A DNA stretch of 7,704 nt from Candidatus Nitrosopumilus sp. Lineage in GTDB: Archaea > Thermoproteota > Nitrososphaeria > Nitrososphaerales > Nitrosopumilaceae. The position numbers were made by a program, and so were the translations under genes. Below, piece after piece: positions 1 through 4,791 of this stretch. Every line of letters begins with the position of its first letter. Positions within the stretch are counted from its first letter, which is position 1. The notes under the pieces are model-generated. The model was not told the origin of the DNA and ran no database searches. It worked only from the letters and a program-made list of their open reading frames with translations. The DNA is taken from the NCBI GenBank assembly GCA_029860565.1, contig JAOUAY010000046.1, positions 1-7,704 on the forward strand, written 5' to 3'.

Positions 1-32
1 TATCAGATTCAATCGATAAATTGCCAAAATAG

Positions 33-262
33 AATTCTGCGATCAGAGTGTCTTTTCGGTATCATTTTGATAACTCCAAATATCAATTCGGTGTATCGGT
101 TTATCAATTCGGAGAGAAATACTATCAATTCGGTAAACAGAATTATCAATTCGGTATCAATTCGGAGATTTTCCCGAAACTGTAGATAGAAATCTGATCG
201 ATGATATTTACCAATTAGACAACATCCTAAATTTCTTGAAACTGCAAATCATCACGCAGTAA
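33..262 (+). pseudogene. Frameshifted remnant encoding YQFG heptad repeats
   Basis: One frame runs from just after an in-frame TAG (30-32) and encodes a degenerate unit YHFDNSK followed by four units starting YQFG with three variable residues (VSV, EKY, KQN, INS); it ends at a TAG at 183-185. A fifth DNA copy of the repeat starts at 155, 11 bases after the fourth instead of 21, so it lies in another frame. That frame continues YQFGDFPETVDRN... through an acidic/leucine-rich, helix-like tail (LIDDIYQLDNILNFLKL) to a TAA at 260-262. The tail frame has no start codon of its own, because an in-frame TAA at 134-136 precedes it. The simplest reading is one gene broken by loss of 10 bases in the repeat array. 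The only candidate start inside the window is a GTG at 48; the gene may instead begin beyond the left edge, since the first 50 bases also look coding in a further frame. No family is recognised. Confidence 0.45.
60..166 (+). repeat. 12-bp direct repeat array, 21-bp period
   Basis: Five exact copies of TATCAATTCGGW (W is T or A) begin at 81, 102, 123, 144 and 155. A 9-of-12 match, TATCATTTTGAT, begins at 60 in the same register. Spacing is therefore 21, 21, 21, 21 and then 11. The 9-base spacers between copies show no conservation. The only variable repeat position is the last base, which is a synonymous glycine wobble in the YQFG frame. Confidence 0.9.
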
Positions 263-291
263 AATACAAGATGAATGATTTATGGGAAATG

Positions 292-299
292 TCTATAAC
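292..299 (+). promoter_or_regulatory. TATA-like element for the 322 gene
   Basis: TCTATAAC is centred about 27 bases before the ATG at 322, the distance expected for an archaeal leaderless or near-leaderless transcript. It lies inside the competing frame that starts at 282, which favours the start at 322. Confidence 0.45.
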
Positions 300-321
300 C
301 ACATGATCTTCCAGCTGATGC

Positions 322-537
322 ATGGACTATTCCAAGTACCTGCACTGTCTGGATTGCCAAGATTCTGGATTGTACTGCAGCAAGCACAGAATAGAGGTAG
401 AAGCAGGACTACGCAAGAGGGAGTTAAACAAGGTACTGAAGATGAGGGACTACAGATCTCCACAATACGTGCACGCAATCAAAGGGTTGCTGGAATCCTA
501 CAATGTCTGGAAGACCGTTGAGCCTAGAATAAGATAA
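322..537 (+). CDS. Small Cys/His zinc-finger-like protein (71 aa)
   Basis: No family is recognised. The N-terminus carries C9-x2-C12-x6-C19-x2-H22 (HCLDCQDSGLYCSKHR), a spacing compatible with a single structural zinc site. The remainder is rich in Arg, Lys and Glu and looks helical (GLRKRELNKVLK, then HAIKGLLESYNVWK), as in a small nucleic-acid- or protein-binding factor; that role is inference. The ATG at 322 follows an in-frame TGA at 316-318 directly, so no earlier start exists in this frame, and a TATA-like element sits about 27 bases upstream. There is no Shine-Dalgarno sequence, consistent with a leaderless message. A second open frame over the same bases (282-521) lacks such features and is treated as a shadow. 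The gene ends 14 bases from the convergent Cys-rich pair. Confidence 0.55.
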   Translation: MDYSKYLHCLDCQDSGLYCSKHRIEVEAGLRKRELNKVLKMRDYRSPQYVHAIKGLLESYNVWKTVEPRIR

Positions 538-551
538 AAAATTGATTAAAA

Positions 552-674
552 TCAGTTATTCTCACTAGGGTTTCTGCTGCACTTCTCACACAATGCCTCA
601 GATGTGTCCTCTGAAAGAACTACATTTACTCCAGATAAAAAACACCTGTTACACAGTCCAATCATTGTTATCAT
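552..674 (-). CDS. Cys-rich zinc-ribbon-like microprotein (40 aa)
   Basis: The minus strand encodes MITMIGLCNRCFLSG..., ending ...LCEKCSRNPSENN. Two CxxC knuckles (CNRC and CEKC) are separated by a 17-residue loop, the layout of a minimal zinc ribbon. The first ATG, at 674, overlaps the TGA of the upstream Cys-rich ORF as ATGA, implying co-transcription and translational coupling. A second ATG at 665 would give 37 residues and keeps both knuckles; an in-frame TGA just upstream limits the start to these two. The function is unknown; zinc binding is inferred from cysteine spacing only. The ORF is short enough that chance cannot be excluded, but two paired CxxC motifs in 40 residues next to another Cys-rich ORF argue against it. 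Confidence 0.5.
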   Translation of the reverse strand: MITMIGLCNRCFLSGVNVVLSEDTSEALCEKCSRNPSENN

Positions 675-766
675 TCACCATGATTATGACACGAACAGGA
701 GCAGTTGACTCTTGATGCATGTTTCATCATGCAGTGGGCACATGGTGCAACACCTGATTCTGTCAA
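671..766 (-). CDS. Cys/His-rich microprotein (31 aa), TTG start
   Basis: The minus strand encodes a short protein with CAHCMMKHAS followed by NCSCSCHNHGE at the C-terminus: C9-x2-C12, then C22, C24 and C26 and two histidines in the CxCxCHxH tail. This density of potential ligands suggests a metal-binding knuckle. An in-frame TAA six bases upstream leaves TTG at 766 as the only start that keeps the first CxxC; an ATG at the CAHCMM methionines would lose it. A weak TATA-like stretch (TTATGT, plus-strand 790-795) is centred about 27 bases ahead of the TTG. Its stop overlaps the start of the next Cys-rich ORF by ATGA. No family is recognised; the gene call rests on composition and the overlap. 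Confidence 0.42.
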   Translation of the reverse strand: MTESGVAPCAHCMMKHASRVNCSCSCHNHGE

Positions 767-1057
767 GGATTAACAAATCATGCAAACGTTACATAATTGA
801 TTTCATTTAAAAGCAGTTATGGTTTTGTCAAAAGTTATCAAATATCAACAATTACAGCGGTCTGAATTTTTCAGATAACAAAATCATGAATTTGGATCTT
901 AAGACCAACAACGATCAGTTACTTGGTGAGAGATCCAATGTGTCTATGTTCAATTTTTGGAACAATAGTATTTAGATCATTCTGAGGAATCATACTATTC
1001 TCTTTTAAGCAAATTCTACAAATTATGATTTAGGATTCTGCGGATAGGAGTCATTAT

Positions 1058-1090
1058 CTAACCGTTTAACCAACCGACCATACTAACCGT
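1058..1090 (+). repeat. AACCG short direct repeats
   Basis: CTAACCGT occurs exactly at 1058-1065 and 1083-1090, with a partial copy CAACCGAC at 1071-1078. The three AACCG cores begin at 1060, 1072 and 1085, that is 12 and 13 bases apart. The cluster ends 8 bases before the hairpin at 1099. It could be a protein-binding site or chance in a low-complexity stretch. Confidence 0.4.
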
Positions 1091-1098
1091 CCAAGAAT

Positions 1099-1122
1099 GG
1101 ATGGGCCAACTTTTGCCCATCC
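1099..1122. other. Perfect 8-bp GC-rich hairpin
   Basis: GGATGGGC and GCCCATCC form a perfect 8-bp stem around an 8-base loop (CAACTTTT). It is the most GC-rich stem in an AT-rich spacer and is not adjacent to any clear gene end. It could be a terminator for an unrecognised transcript, part of a small RNA, or an operator. Only three T residues follow on the plus strand, so a classic hairpin-plus-T-tract terminator is not supported. Confidence 0.5.
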
Positions 1123-1179
1123 TTTCAAATTATCTTTTGTCAATTATGGATTAATACAAATCACCTGATGAATAAGATG

Positions 1180-1205
1180 AACGAATCATTCGTTTTGTTT
1201 TTATT
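1180..1205 (+). promoter_or_regulatory. Palindromic operator-like site plus TATA element
   Basis: AACGAATCATTCGTT (1180-1194) is a perfect 7-bp inverted repeat around one central base. It is followed by a T-rich TATA-like stretch, TTTTATT (1199-1205), centred about 24 bases before the ATG at 1226. A palindrome directly upstream of the TATA element is where an archaeal activator or repressor would act on TFB/TBP binding. No TATA-like element lies at the proper distance before the hydrolase, so this is the best promoter candidate for 1226-2421. Confidence 0.4.
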
Positions 1206-1225
1206 CATATTTTGTAATACTAAAC

Positions 1226-1412
1226 ATGAGCAATCAAGATAAACAAAACAAATCGAGCAGTTGGGAAGAAGTACAAGGACTGTCCTGGATTTTTTACGAG
1301 GACTAGTTATGTTATGGGTTTGAAAAAACCTACAACTTTTCTTTCATACAAAACATCAGAAGAGCTTATGAACTTGTCACCTAGCATGGCAAATGAGAAG
1401 AGAAACAAATAG
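1226..1412 (+). pseudogene. Small ORF, apparently frameshifted, upstream of hydrolase
   Basis: The ATG at 1226 opens a 26-residue frame beginning MSNQDKQNKSSSWEE and stopping at TAG 1304-1306. A second frame is open from 1230 to a TAG at 1410-1412 and reads like real protein for about 45 codons (KKYKDCPGFFTRTSYVMG, then a Thr/Ser/Glu-rich tail ending MANEKRNK), but apart from ATG 1314 it has no start. A single-base indel between 1226 and about 1300 would join the promoter-proximal start to the longer frame. Alternatives are two separate microproteins (1226-1306 and 1314-1412, the latter 32 residues), or a sequencing error. The longer frame stops one base before the ATG at 1414 of the hydrolase, as expected for a co-transcribed upstream gene. 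The product is not recognised. Confidence 0.35.
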
Positions 1413-2421
1413 CATGCAAGTTAAGAGATTTTTCAAATATTTCGGTATTGGTATTGCCATTCTAATTGGCGGTGTTCTTGTTGCAGGACAAATTGCACAC
1501 TATAGCGTTCCGGTAGTTGAACCGCCAGGAAAAATTTATTCAGTCAACGGAACAGAGATGCATCTGTATTGTACTGGCCCAGAAAACGATGCACAACCAA
1601 CAGTTATCATAATAACGGGAGCAGGAACTCCAAGTCCACTATATCATCCTCTTCAGGAAGATCTTTCTCAAAGCATCCGTACATGCAGTTATGATCGTGC
1701 AGGAACTGGATGGAGTGAGTCAAATAACATTCCGGCAAATGCAAAAAATATGTCCGATGAACTCTATCAACTTCTTCAGGTTGCTAACATAGATGGTCCC
1801 ATAATATTGGCGGGACATTCCTTGGGAGGCATTGTGAGTCTTATTTACAGTTCAGAACACGAGGATCATGTTGCAGGAATTGCGTTTATTGATTCAAGTC
1901 ATTACAACCAATACGATTACTTTGGAAATGAGTTTCGTGAGTCAATATATGCTCAGAATAAGGAACTAGCAGCAAGCTTCTGGTTAGTAGAACTTGTCAG
2001 CAAGAGTGGAATTTTAAATCTGATGGGTTTCATCATGGGCCATCCTGCAGAATCAGTAATTGATGAGGACATACAAAGAATGGTTGTCTATTTTGACACA
2101 TGGGCACCTCCATACGATGCAGTAAAGTCTGAGATTGTAAATCTTGAACTGTCCTTTGAGCAGGGAAGAGAAGCACATTACAACAGAGGAGATTTGCCAA
2201 TAATCTCAATTTCTGCATCTGATCATGACATGACTTTTTTCCCTAAAACTGGACCGACAGAGCAAGAGATGGATGAAGCATTTCAGTCTTTTCGTGAAGA
2301 GTTGGCTGATTTGTCAAACAATGGCAGACATGTAGTTGTAGAAGGAACAGACCACATTAGCATAGTGTATAATGAAGATACAGCAGAACATATTCTGAGT
2401 CTGATAGGTGATTATTCATAA
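1393..2421 (+). CDS. Membrane-anchored alpha/beta hydrolase
   Basis: This is a serine hydrolase of the alpha/beta hydrolase fold, probably an esterase- or lipase-like enzyme with unknown substrate. Residues about 12-36 (FFKYFGIGIAILIGGVLVAG) form a hydrophobic N-terminal anchor or uncleaved signal, placing the catalytic domain outside the membrane. The strand and loop at 71-80 (VIIITGAGTP) match the oxyanion-hole region. Y100-DRAGTGWS is the family's typical Y-D-R-x-G-x-G-x-S motif. The nucleophile elbow is G141-H-S143-L-G-G; Asp277 or Asp279 after strand ISISAS is the likely acid, and His321 in TDHISI the base. At 342 residues it has a normal full length including a cap around 170-260. Met8 (ATG 1414) is an equally plausible start, one base after the upstream ORF's stop, giving 335 residues. 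GC content is visibly higher than in the ligase gene, for example about 43% against 23% in one 60-base row of each. Confidence 0.9.
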   Translation: MRRETNSMQVKRFFKYFGIGIAILIGGVLVAGQIAHYSVPVVEPPGKIYSVNGTEMHLYCTGPENDAQPTVIIITGAGTPSPLYHPLQEDLSQSIRTCSYDRAGTGWSESNNIPANAKNMSDELYQLLQVANIDGPIILAGHSLGGIVSLIYSSEHEDHVAGIAFIDSSHYNQYDYFGNEFRESIYAQNKELAASFWLVELVSKSGILNLMGFIMGHPAESVIDEDIQRMVVYFDTWAPPYDAVKSEIVNLELSFEQGREAHYNRGDLPIISISASDHDMTFFPKTGPTEQEMDEAFQSFREELADLSNNGRHVVVEGTDHISIVYNEDTAEHILSLIGDYS

Positions 2422-2767
2422 TTGTGGAGCTGAAATAATTATAGATGAGCCACTTGTGAGTAAAAATTCCCTCATGTTCGGGTTGGGTATTTCTGGATTT
2501 GGGATTTTACTTCAAAGTTAGGTCAATTGTGAATCAATGTTATCATCGTGTATTCTTTTTGAAGGTTTGCTGAAAATATTTTTCTAAAGCCCTAAACATC
2601 GTCAATTTTTTAATTTCCACGTGGGTCCGGAATTTTACGGCCTAACTATATCCCCATACACGACGTGCTCCCAACTAAATTTGAACTCATTATCTATGAT
2701 TATTCTGTAAATCTGATATATTTCATCTAAAAATGACCTGCAGAATTCATGCCTGAATTAACTTCAA
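2422..2767. other. Intergenic spacer, no convincing gene
   Basis: No gene is recognised. Two short palindromes stand out: CCACGTGG at 2617-2624 and CACGACGTG at 2659-2667, in the only GC-richer patch of the spacer. A minus-strand mini-ORF (2543-2620, GTG start inside the first palindrome, 25 codons, Lys/Phe-rich) has no motif and is not called. The region must hold the 3' end of the hydrolase transcript, but no strong hairpin was seen near the stop. Confidence 0.45.
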
Positions 2768-2797
2768 TTAGATAAAACTAATCTAACTAACTTTATT
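2768..2797 (+). promoter_or_regulatory. Promoter with inverted repeat ahead of the 2822 operon
   Basis: TTAGAT (2768-2773) and ATCTAA (2781-2786) form a perfect 6-bp inverted repeat with a 7-base centre. TTTATT (2792-2797) is centred about 27 bases before the ATG at 2822, right for a leaderless archaeal message. The inverted repeat abuts the upstream edge of the TATA element, an operator-like position. Confidence 0.5.
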
Positions 2798-2821
2798 TGT
2801 GGGTATGATTCATAATTTTTA

Positions 2822-3058
2822 ATGCATGATACAGAGCCGGATACGTTTGTCTATCAATCATGGCCTGAAAAATTTAGTGTAATGTTAAAAGAGATCGGTA
2901 TAGATTCTATATCCAAAGAAATTGGAACTGATGATGTTGAAAAAGATGATTACTATAGTGGATATTTTGCTCAAACACCTAGAATGATAACTAATAGAGG
3001 ATGTCTTGATATCAAGAACTCTAACATTGATGTCGTACAGATTATTCAAAAGGGGTAA
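2822..3058 (+). CDS. Hypothetical acidic protein (78 aa)
   Basis: The protein is not recognised. It is small and acidic, with a Glu/Asp-rich central stretch (GTDDVEKDDYY, about residues 35-45) between a predicted helix (EKFSVMLKEIG) and a C-terminal segment with one cysteine (TNRGCLDIK) and a hydrophobic end (VVQIIQKG). No membrane segment or metal motif is seen. The ATG at 2822 is preceded at the leaderless distance by a TATA element. It is separated by only two bases from the next gene, so the two form an operon and their products may act together. AT-rich composition matches the housekeeping genes to the right, not the left part of the window. Confidence 0.65.
   Translation: MHDTEPDTFVYQSWPEKFSVMLKEIGIDSISKEIGTDDVEKDDYYSGYFAQTPRMITNRGCLDIKNSNIDVVQIIQKG
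3048..3055 (+). promoter_or_regulatory. Shine-Dalgarno-like site for the 3061 gene
   Basis: AAAAGGGG ends 5 bases before the ATG at 3061 and lies inside the last codons of the upstream gene. The first gene of the operon has no such site, matching the archaeal habit of leaderless first genes and Shine-Dalgarno-led internal genes. Confidence 0.45.
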
Positions 3059-3060
3059 TA

Positions 3061-3438
3061 ATGCAAGATCCTAATCCAATTCCATGGGGTGCTTTAGATA
3101 GATTTCAAGCCCATTTTATTGTTAGAAAAAAAACTGGATCTGGATTTGGTAATTATATTGCGAAAACTAAACTTAGCACTAAAGGTCATTTTGCTGCAAA
3201 AACCATAGTTAAAGTTCAATGGATTGGTTCTGGAAGTTTGGCATCAAAACTAAATGAAGATAATGAATTAAATGAATTGATTGCAAAGCAATCAATTGGA
3301 GCCGCTACAATCTATGTTGAACCCACTGAAGTGGCAATTAGAATTAGAAGCAAATGGGATAACCACATTGCTTTTGGAATTACGAAAGAACTTTTTGAAA
3401 TTTATGACCGAATAGCTCATCACATCAAATCTGTCTAA
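3061..3438 (+). CDS. Hypothetical protein (125 aa), second gene of operon
   Basis: The family is not recognised. The sequence looks like a compact soluble alpha/beta protein: IPWGALDRFQAHFIVRKK (7-24), a Gly-rich turn GSGFGN (26-31), alternating strands TIVKVQWIG (48-56), ATIYVEPTEVAIRIRSKW (82-99), and a C-terminal helix TKELFEIYDRIAHHIKSV (108-125). No Cys and no membrane segment is present. It starts two bases after the upstream stop with a Shine-Dalgarno-like AAAAGGGG, so co-expression is very likely. Its TAA (3436-3438) overlaps tail to tail with the endonuclease stop on the other strand. The protein-like composition and operon position make it a confident gene; any function would be a guess. 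Confidence 0.75.
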   Translation: MQDPNPIPWGALDRFQAHFIVRKKTGSGFGNYIAKTKLSTKGHFAAKTIVKVQWIGSGSLASKLNEDNELNELIAKQSIGAATIYVEPTEVAIRIRSKWDNHIAFGITKELFEIYDRIAHHIKSV

Positions 3439-3971
3439 GCTTTCCACCAATCTAAAGCAAGAAAATCTACTTTGTCTTTGCCTTTTGGAATTGCTAAAAT
3501 GAATTGTTTTCTAACTGTAGTTGCAAGTCGACCTGCAAGAACAATGGCCGTAGATGTAATTGCTTCACTTCTTGTATATACTTGAATTAGAAAAGGTGCA
3601 TGATCAATTCCTGGACCTTTTTCATACACTGCAAAATCACAACCAAATTTGATTCCTGGATTGATAATGTATCCATTGTCTCTAAAATTTTTGTAAACTA
3701 AATATTTTTTATCAAATTCATGAACTTCTTTTTTACAAATTTCAATTAATTGCTCTATGGTTATCTTTTGTTTTAATTTTGTAATTGTAATTTTTTTGTT
3801 TTCCAAAAGATATAGTCCTTCAATAAGATCTAAAATCAAAGGCGCATCAATTTCTTCAATTTTTGGTTTTGGAATTCCTATGGGTTTCCCGTAATAGCCT
3901 TGACTGAAAAGTTTACGCGAGTCTTCAATATCCCATACGATGATTCGATTTTCAATTAACTCACATTTCAT
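3435..3971 (-). CDS. endA: tRNA-splicing endonuclease (EndA)
   Basis: EndA cuts pre-tRNA at both ends of the intron, recognising a bulge-helix-bulge fold and leaving 2',3'-cyclic phosphate and 5'-hydroxyl ends. The C-terminal catalytic domain is clear: Y116 in GCDFAVYEKGPG, H124 in DHAPF, and K155 in VRKQF form the expected Tyr/His/Lys triad, with the basic PGIKFGCDF loop before it. The N-terminal domain spans roughly residues 1-85. At 178 residues it is the size of the homotetrameric archaeal type (the Methanocaldococcus enzyme is 179), not the longer fused dimeric or the split heteromeric forms. The length suggests a homotetramer, though some archaea add a second subunit not visible here. 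It begins 99 bases after the DUF47 stop with its own TATA-like element, and ends overlapping the convergent 3061 gene by 4 bases. Confidence 0.93.
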   Translation of the reverse strand: MKCELIENRIIVWDIEDSRKLFSQGYYGKPIGIPKPKIEEIDAPLILDLIEGLYLLENKKITITKLKQKITIEQLIEICKKEVHEFDKKYLVYKNFRDNGYIINPGIKFGCDFAVYEKGPGIDHAPFLIQVYTRSEAITSTAIVLAGRLATTVRKQFILAIPKGKDKVDFLALDWWKA

Positions 3972-3992
3972 TATTTTTGTGAAATATGTTCT

Positions 3993-4000
3993 GTATATGA
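3993..4000 (-). promoter_or_regulatory. TATA-like element for endA
   Basis: On the minus strand this reads TCATATAC and is centred about 26 bases ahead of the ATG at 3971, consistent with a short-leader or leaderless endA transcript separate from the upstream DUF47 gene. Confidence 0.4.
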
Positions 4001-4070
4001 ATTCTCTATCTAAAATATGGTATTTTTCTAAATTTAAAAATAAAGTAAAAGTGTGGGGTGATGTGTTTGG

Positions 4071-4724
4071 TTATAGGCTTAATGCTAGCAATATGAACGA
4101 ATCTGATACTCTTTGACATTTGTCTGCCATCTCTTCGATTCCCTCAATGACATCTTTAATCAACAACAACTCTTTCACGTTTGTTACCTCTGTTAACAGT
4201 TTCAATGTAGCTTGTCTATACTTAATATCAATCTCTCTTTCGATTGTTTGTGTTTCTTGAGCCAATTCAATTGCATTGGCAGTGTTTGTGTTGAGGCTTC
4301 TGATGATTTCATTTAGTTTGTAAACTTGATCTACAACCAATTCAATCAGCTTTGTAATATCTTTGTCTAGTCCTGCACTTTTCAGAGTAGTTATCTTTAC
4401 ATTTGCAAGTTTGAATGAAATACCCGTGATATAACCTGCAATCTCATCCATTGTATATGCTGTGTTTAGAAGATTTTCTCTGTTCATGATTAATCCACCG
4501 ACATCTGCAACTTCACGTGTAATTTTTCTTCTTAGATTTTCAACTTCATCTTCAATTGTTGAAATTTGTGCTAACGTGCTTTTGATTCCGGTCTTATCTT
4601 TTTTCATCATGAGTTCCGGCAGTGTTGCAAGTTCTCTTGAAGCATTTAGAATTCTGTTGATTTCATCTTGTAAAACTGCTATGGCCTTTCTTTTTGCTTG
4701 AACTTCAAGCTCTCCACTATACAT
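4071..4724 (-). CDS. DUF47/PhoU-like protein
   Basis: This belongs to the DUF47 (PhoU-like, PhoU_div) family of all-helical cytoplasmic proteins that usually accompany Pit-type phosphate transporters and are thought to modulate them. The 217-residue length is typical. Family features visible are the acidic helix pair TIEDEVENLRRKITREV (56-72), the signature NRENLLNTAYTMDEIAGYI (81-99) with D93/E94, the repeat of the acidic motif IEREID (161-166), and the C-terminal helix LLIKDVIEGIEEMADKCQRV (187-206). PhoU-type acidic clusters of this kind bind metal ions in known structures. No Pit transporter lies in the window; neighbours are ligase and EndA. It starts 67 bases after the ligase stop, with an AT-rich TATA-like element, so separate transcription is plausible. 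No membrane segment is seen. Confidence 0.85.
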   Translation of the reverse strand: MYSGELEVQAKRKAIAVLQDEINRILNASRELATLPELMMKKDKTGIKSTLAQISTIEDEVENLRRKITREVADVGGLIMNRENLLNTAYTMDEIAGYITGISFKLANVKITTLKSAGLDKDITKLIELVVDQVYKLNEIIRSLNTNTANAIELAQETQTIEREIDIKYRQATLKLLTEVTNVKELLLIKDVIEGIEEMADKCQRVSDSFILLALSL

Positions 4725-4750
4725 GACAAAAGTTAAAAAACTTTGAGGTA

Positions 4751-4758
4751 ATTTAAAT
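4751..4758 (-). promoter_or_regulatory. TATA-like element for the DUF47 gene
   Basis: ATTTAAAT is centred about 30 bases ahead of the ATG at 4724, in the 67-base gap after the ligase gene. The adjoining CCTC/GAGG pairs (GAGG 4745-4748, CCTC 4760-4763, GAGG 4767-4770) can form short alternative hairpins that might also end the ligase message. Confidence 0.35.
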
Positions 4759-4791
4759 CCTCTATGAGGTTTGATATTTTTTAAGCACTAA

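Larger units (their letters stand above)
767..1179. other. Intergenic region with no convincing gene
   Basis: This stretch contains only mini-ORFs under 30 codons that overlap or oppose one another (plus 819-878, plus 886-975, minus 919-993), none with a motif. Its notable contents are the AACCG-type repeats at 1058-1090 and the hairpin at 1099-1122, listed separately. No tRNA-like or snoRNA-like box pattern was recognised. Confidence 0.5.

Noticed and set aside
81..166. CRISPR-like array
   Set aside because: Repeats of 12 bases with 9-base spacers, one spacer missing, are far too short for CRISPR, and the repeat is in phase with codons.
205..306. Open stretch reading YLPIRQHPKFLETANHH...
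   Set aside because: It lacks a start codon, is bounded by stops, and overlaps the better-supported tail frame of the repeat remnant.
282..521. 79-codon plus-strand ORF overlapping the 71-aa gene
   Set aside because: It has no motif, its N-terminal part covers the TATA element of the 322 gene, and the alternative frame holds an ordered Cys/His motif.
886..975. 29-codon plus-strand ORF (MNLDLKTNNDQ...)
   Set aside because: It is protein-like but has no motif or clear promoter and is opposed by an equally plausible minus-strand ORF (919-993).
2543..2620. Minus-strand 25-codon Lys/Phe-rich ORF with GTG start
   Set aside because: Length and composition are within chance expectation for an AT-rich spacer, with no start signal or neighbour support.
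2422..2821. tRNA or box C/D RNA gene
   Set aside because: No acceptor/T-arm pairing and no C and D boxes at suitable spacing were found by eye.
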